Below are positions 4,943 to 7,089 of a stretch of DNA of 7,089 bases, piece after piece (the stretch's first letter is position 1; every line of letters starts with the position of its first letter). A model generated the notes under the pieces. It saw only the letters and a list, made by a program, of their open reading frames with translations. It was not told where the DNA came from and ran no database searches. The translations under genes and the position numbers were made by a program. The DNA is from Chloroflexota bacterium (lineage in GTDB: Bacteria > Chloroflexota > Anaerolineae > B4-G1): the NCBI GenBank assembly GCA_011046405.1, contig DSAR01000212.1:1-7089 (forward strand). The letters run 5' to 3'.

Positions 4943-6019
4943 ATGGCTGAAATAACAGACGTACTGGAAGCATTGAAAGGGGTCAACGATCCCGAGTTAG
5001 GCAAGAGTTTGGTCGAGTTGGGCATGATCCACGACGTGGACGTCACCGGGGATAAGGCGAGTTTCACGCTGGCGCTGACCACGATGGCGTGCCCGTTGAA
5101 AGAAAGCATCGTGAACGACGCCCGCCAGGCGGTACTGGCCCTGGACGGCGTCGAGGACGTGCAGGTCAGTTTGCGCGAGATGACGCTAGAGGAAAAGAAG
5201 CGTATCTGGCCTAAACAAAATGAGCAACAGAAAAAAGAGGGCGTAGCGCTCCACCTGAATCACATCGACCGCGTCCTGGCGGTGATGAGCGGCAAGGGGG
5301 GTGTGGGGAAGTCTTCGGTGGCGGCGATGCTGGCGGTCGCCCTGCGGCGGCAAGGCAAGCGCGTGGGCGTACTGGACGCCGACATCACCGGGCCGAGTAT
5401 CCCCAAGATGTTCGGGCTCCAGGGCGCGCCCCCGGCGGGACCGGTGGGTATTTTACCAGCCACGACGTCCACCGGCATTCTCGTGATGTCCATCAACCTG
5501 CTGCTGCCGAATGAGGACGACGCCGTCGTCTGGCGCGGACCGCTGATCGGCGGCGCCATTCGCCAATTCTGGGGAGACGTGGTCTGGGGCAACCTGGACG
5601 TGTTGGTCCTGGACCTGCCCCCCGGCACCTCGGACGCCTCGCTCACGGTGATGCAGTCGATCCCGATCAACGGCGTGGTCCTGGTGACGTCGCCGCAAAG
5701 CCTGGCGGGCATGGTCGTGCGCAAGGCGGCCCAGATGGCGGAGCAACTGAAGGTGTCGCTCGTTGGCGTGGTGGAGAACATGAGTTACGCCGAATGTCCC
5801 AACTGCGGCGAGCGATTCGACGTCTTTGGCCCGAGCCAATCCATCCAGACCGCCAAGCAGTTGGGCGTGCCGATGCTCGGCCAACTACCGCTGGATCCGG
5901 AATTGGCTCGGCGTTGCGACGCCGGTGAGATCGAGGCCTACAAGGCGGATGAATTTGAGCCCATCGCCGACAAGATCCTGGAACGGGCGTCGGCCCGGGC
6001 CAGCACGCCAATTTTCTAG
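4943..6019 (+). CDS. mrp: Mrp/ApbC-type Fe-S cluster carrier ATPase
   Basis: Cytoplasmic P-loop proteins of the Mrp/NBP35 group bind a transferable 4Fe-4S cluster between two subunits and pass it to apo-enzymes. The 358 residues show the usual two parts. A MIP18/DUF59 domain spans about 1-80, with NDPELGKSLVELGMI at 15-29 and the TTMACP cysteine at 50. A ParA/MinD-like ATPase then has the deviant Walker A SGKGGVGKSS at 116-125, LDADITGPSIPKM at 144-156, and DLPPGTSD at 224-231. The C-P-N-C pair at 285-288 supplies the bridging cluster ligands. The ATG at 4943 follows AAGGAG by four bases. Length and all key residues are normal. Upstream is an inserted hairpin element. Downstream, its stop codon adjoined the start of a DUF89 gene before another element landed there. 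I see no convincing promoter of its own. Confidence 0.95.
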   Translation: MAEITDVLEALKGVNDPELGKSLVELGMIHDVDVTGDKASFTLALTTMACPLKESIVNDARQAVLALDGVEDVQVSLREMTLEEKKRIWPKQNEQQKKEGVALHLNHIDRVLAVMSGKGGVGKSSVAAMLAVALRRQGKRVGVLDADITGPSIPKMFGLQGAPPAGPVGILPATTSTGILVMSINLLLPNEDDAVVWRGPLIGGAIRQFWGDVVWGNLDVLVLDLPPGTSDASLTVMQSIPINGVVLVTSPQSLAGMVVRKAAQMAEQLKVSLVGVVENMSYAECPNCGERFDVFGPSQSIQTAKQLGVPMLGQLPLDPELARRCDAGEIEAYKADEFEPIADKILERASARASTPIF

Positions 6020-6144
6020 TGCAGACGTATCATCTCAATAAACCGGGGCAAACTCGCTCGGGCCGGTCTCCTGACCGTGCCCGCTGTGGCTCGGTCGGGA
6101 GACCGACCACAGCTCCCCAACTTATTGAGAAGATACGTGCAGAC
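6019..6144. mobile_element. 110-bp miniature element with 15-bp terminal inverted repeats and 8-bp target duplication
   Basis: GTGCAGAC at 6019-6026 is repeated exactly at 6137-6144. Between them the element starts GTATCATCTCAATAA and ends TTATTGAGAAGATAC, which match at 14 of 15 positions. Internally, 17-base arms at 6061-6077 and 6092-6108 (15 of 17 paired) form a GC-rich hairpin around GGTCTC/GAGACC. No transposase is encoded, so it would need one supplied in trans. Removing the element and one repeat restores TAGTGCAGACC, in which the mrp stop overlaps the GTG start of the downstream DUF89 gene. Confidence 0.82.
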
Positions 6145-6358
6145 CTACCTGGATTGCTACCCGTGCTTCCTGCGCCAGGCGCTGGACACGCCCGGCACCA
6201 TCCTGGACCGATGCGCTGACGATTTCCGGCAGTTGTACGACGAGGCTGATCTGGTCATCGCCAAGGGACAGGCCAATTACGAGACGTTTGGCCACGAATG
6301 TCGGGCAGTAAAATTACCCGACATCTCTGGATCACGAATAGCACGAATGAACAAATGA
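6137..6358 (+). pseudogene. Broken DUF89 (ARMT1-like) damage-control phosphatase gene
   Basis: DUF89 proteins are metal-dependent phosphatases of about 280-300 residues thought to remove damaged phosphometabolites. From GTG at 6137 the frame reads VQTYLDCYPCFLRQALD, the family's N terminus. It then jumps without frame change to TPGTILDRCADDFRQLYD and EADLVIAKGQANYET, which belong near the C-terminal part. The roughly 190-200 residues between, which hold the metal and substrate sites, are missing. After residue 50 (base 6286) the homology stops and the frame runs through the repeat patch to a TGA at 6356-6358. The last part of the family domain is also absent. The start codon lies in the right copy of the target duplication of the element before it, with only a weak GAGAAG upstream. 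The gene was probably the second cistron of an mrp operon and is now non-functional. Confidence 0.8.
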
Positions 6359-6462
6359 CACGAATTTTGGTTTCGAATTGAAAAAACATTCGTGAAATTC
6401 GACCATTCGTGCGATTCGTGATCGAAAATCAGACGTTTGGCCACGAATGTCGGGTAGTGAAA
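6282..6462. repeat. 32-bp direct repeats flanking a palindromic CACGAAT patch
   Basis: Copies at 6282-6313 and 6431-6462 both start AGACGTTTGGCCACGAATG and differ at two positions only (149 bases apart). Between them, 6330-6423 is a large imperfect palindrome whose 38-base arms pair at about 31 positions and are built from repeated (C)ACGAAT units, starting GATCACGAAT and ending ATTCGTGATC. The first copy overlaps the end of the DUF89 remnant. No coding function is visible, and the frames crossing it are repeat translations. Confidence 0.8.
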
Positions 6463-6489
6463 GTGAAACACATCCATTTGAGATCAACT

Positions 6490-6978
6490 ATGCCCAAGGT
6501 CATCGGAATCGTCGGATACAAAAACAGCGGCAAGACGACGCTGACCCGCAAGCTGGCGCAGGCCCTGAAGCGGCGGGGTTACACGGTCGCCGTCGTCAAG
6601 CACACCGCCCACCACGCCCTGGATCTGCCGGGGAAGGACACGGCGGTTTTGGGCGCCGTCGCCGAGCAGGTCGCCATCATCGCTGCGGAGGAATCGGCCC
6701 TTTTCTGGCCACGCCCCCTGGGCCTGGAGGAAGCCATCGCCCACCTGCAGACCGACTTCGTCCTGGTCGAAGGCTTCAAACGGGTGAAGACTCACCCTAA
6801 AATCGTGTGCCTGGGCAAAGAACCCGGGGCCGATCTGGGCGGGCCAGCAGCCGACCTCTTCGACGAGCAGGCCATCCTGGCCGTTGGGCCACCGGATCAG
6901 GCCGTGACGCTGGACGTCCCCTACCTGGACTGGAACGACGTGGAACAAATCACCGACCTGGTAGAACAATTCGTATAA
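6490..6978 (+). CDS. mobB: Molybdopterin-guanine dinucleotide biosynthesis adapter MobB
   Basis: MobB is a GTP-binding partner of MobA in attaching a nucleotide to molybdenum cofactor for oxidoreductases of the DMSO-reductase type. It is helpful rather than essential in known systems. The 162 residues are about normal for a stand-alone MobB. The Walker A motif GYKNSGKT is at 9-16, preceded by PKVIGIV. VVKHTAHHALDLPGKDT at 35-51 is the family's conserved His/GKD segment, and DFVLVEGFK at 89-97 is the Walker-B-like strand and loop. ATG at 6490 was chosen because it starts the conserved domain directly. The open frame upstream runs into the repeat patch. The ribosome site is weak (GAGA, six bases before). 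No MobA, MoeA or molybdoenzyme is in the window. It is co-directional with mrp, which would fit metalloenzyme maturation. Confidence 0.92.
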   Translation: MPKVIGIVGYKNSGKTTLTRKLAQALKRRGYTVAVVKHTAHHALDLPGKDTAVLGAVAEQVAIIAAEESALFWPRPLGLEEAIAHLQTDFVLVEGFKRVKTHPKIVCLGKEPGADLGGPAADLFDEQAILAVGPPDQAVTLDVPYLDWNDVEQITDLVEQFV

Positions 6979-7016
6979 CCCCATCCAGCTACCCGGCAAC
7001 CCGTCCCAAGCAAAGA

Positions 7017-7089
7017 CCAATCTACCAGCATACCGATATACCAGTTTACCAGTTTACCAATATACCAATATACCAATATACCAATATAC
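7017..7089. repeat. Octamer tandem array, continues past the window edge
   Basis: Nine consecutive 8-bp units can be read: CCAATCTA, CCAGCATA, CCGATATA, CCAGTTTA twice, then CCAATATA four times, with the next unit starting at the last base. The units become identical toward the right edge, as expected of recent expansion there. The family is the same as the array at 2172-2203. It starts 38 bases after the mobB stop; those 38 bases show no terminator. Confidence 0.92.

Noticed and set aside
5260..5781. 173-codon minus-strand frame opposite mrp
   Set aside because: Antisense shadow of the Mrp ATPase domain with no recognisable motifs.
6277..6477. 66-codon minus-strand frame (HESHEWSNFTN-like protein)
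   Set aside because: It is a translation of the CACGAAT palindrome and its flanking direct repeats, with no independent coding evidence.
7017..7089. CRISPR array at the right edge
   Set aside because: The units are only 8 bp with no spacers between them, so this is a simple tandem array.

Overview
This window comes from a high-GC bacterium. The GC-rich genes, Shine-Dalgarno starts, sigma70-type promoters and a PadR / DUF364 / Mrp / MobB neighbourhood would fit a Chloroflexota (Anaerolineae-like) genome. That placement is an inference from gene flavour, not something the sequence proves. The intergenic DNA is unusually rich in short inverted-repeat elements and tandem octamers.

Left half, minus strand: a histidine biosynthesis operon in the order leader peptide - hisG - hisD - small ORF - hisC, with hisC running off the left edge. 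Its control region is complete. A sigma70-like promoter (3420-3447) is followed by a 20-residue leader peptide with four consecutive His codons, then a GC-rich intrinsic terminator with six U residues, then hisG. This is the layout of classical ribosome-mediated his attenuation. The hisG-hisD gap is filled with small repeats. A 37-codon ORF fits exactly between hisD and hisC and has its own ribosome binding site.

Right half, plus strand: a divergent promoter with perfect -35 and -10 hexamers drives a PadR-family regulator that overlaps a DUF4213/DUF364 (putative metal-chelation) gene by 14 nt. Next comes a 291-bp gap holding three hairpin or miniature transposon-like elements, then an Mrp-type Fe-S carrier ATPase. 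A 110-bp miniature element with an 8-bp target duplication sits right at the mrp stop codon. Behind it is a DUF89 (ARMT1-like) gene that has lost its core and its C terminus, then a palindromic CACGAAT-repeat patch between 32-bp direct repeats, and finally mobB. The window ends inside an array of CCAATATA octamers.

Functionally the left side makes histidine: HisG is the first step, HisC the aminotransfer step and HisD the last. The right side looks like metal-cofactor housekeeping (Fe-S carrier, molybdenum cofactor adapter, putative metal chelation). The most notable points are the his attenuator and the several small elements that landed at ribosome binding sites or start codons and can be removed on paper to restore tight gene junctions.
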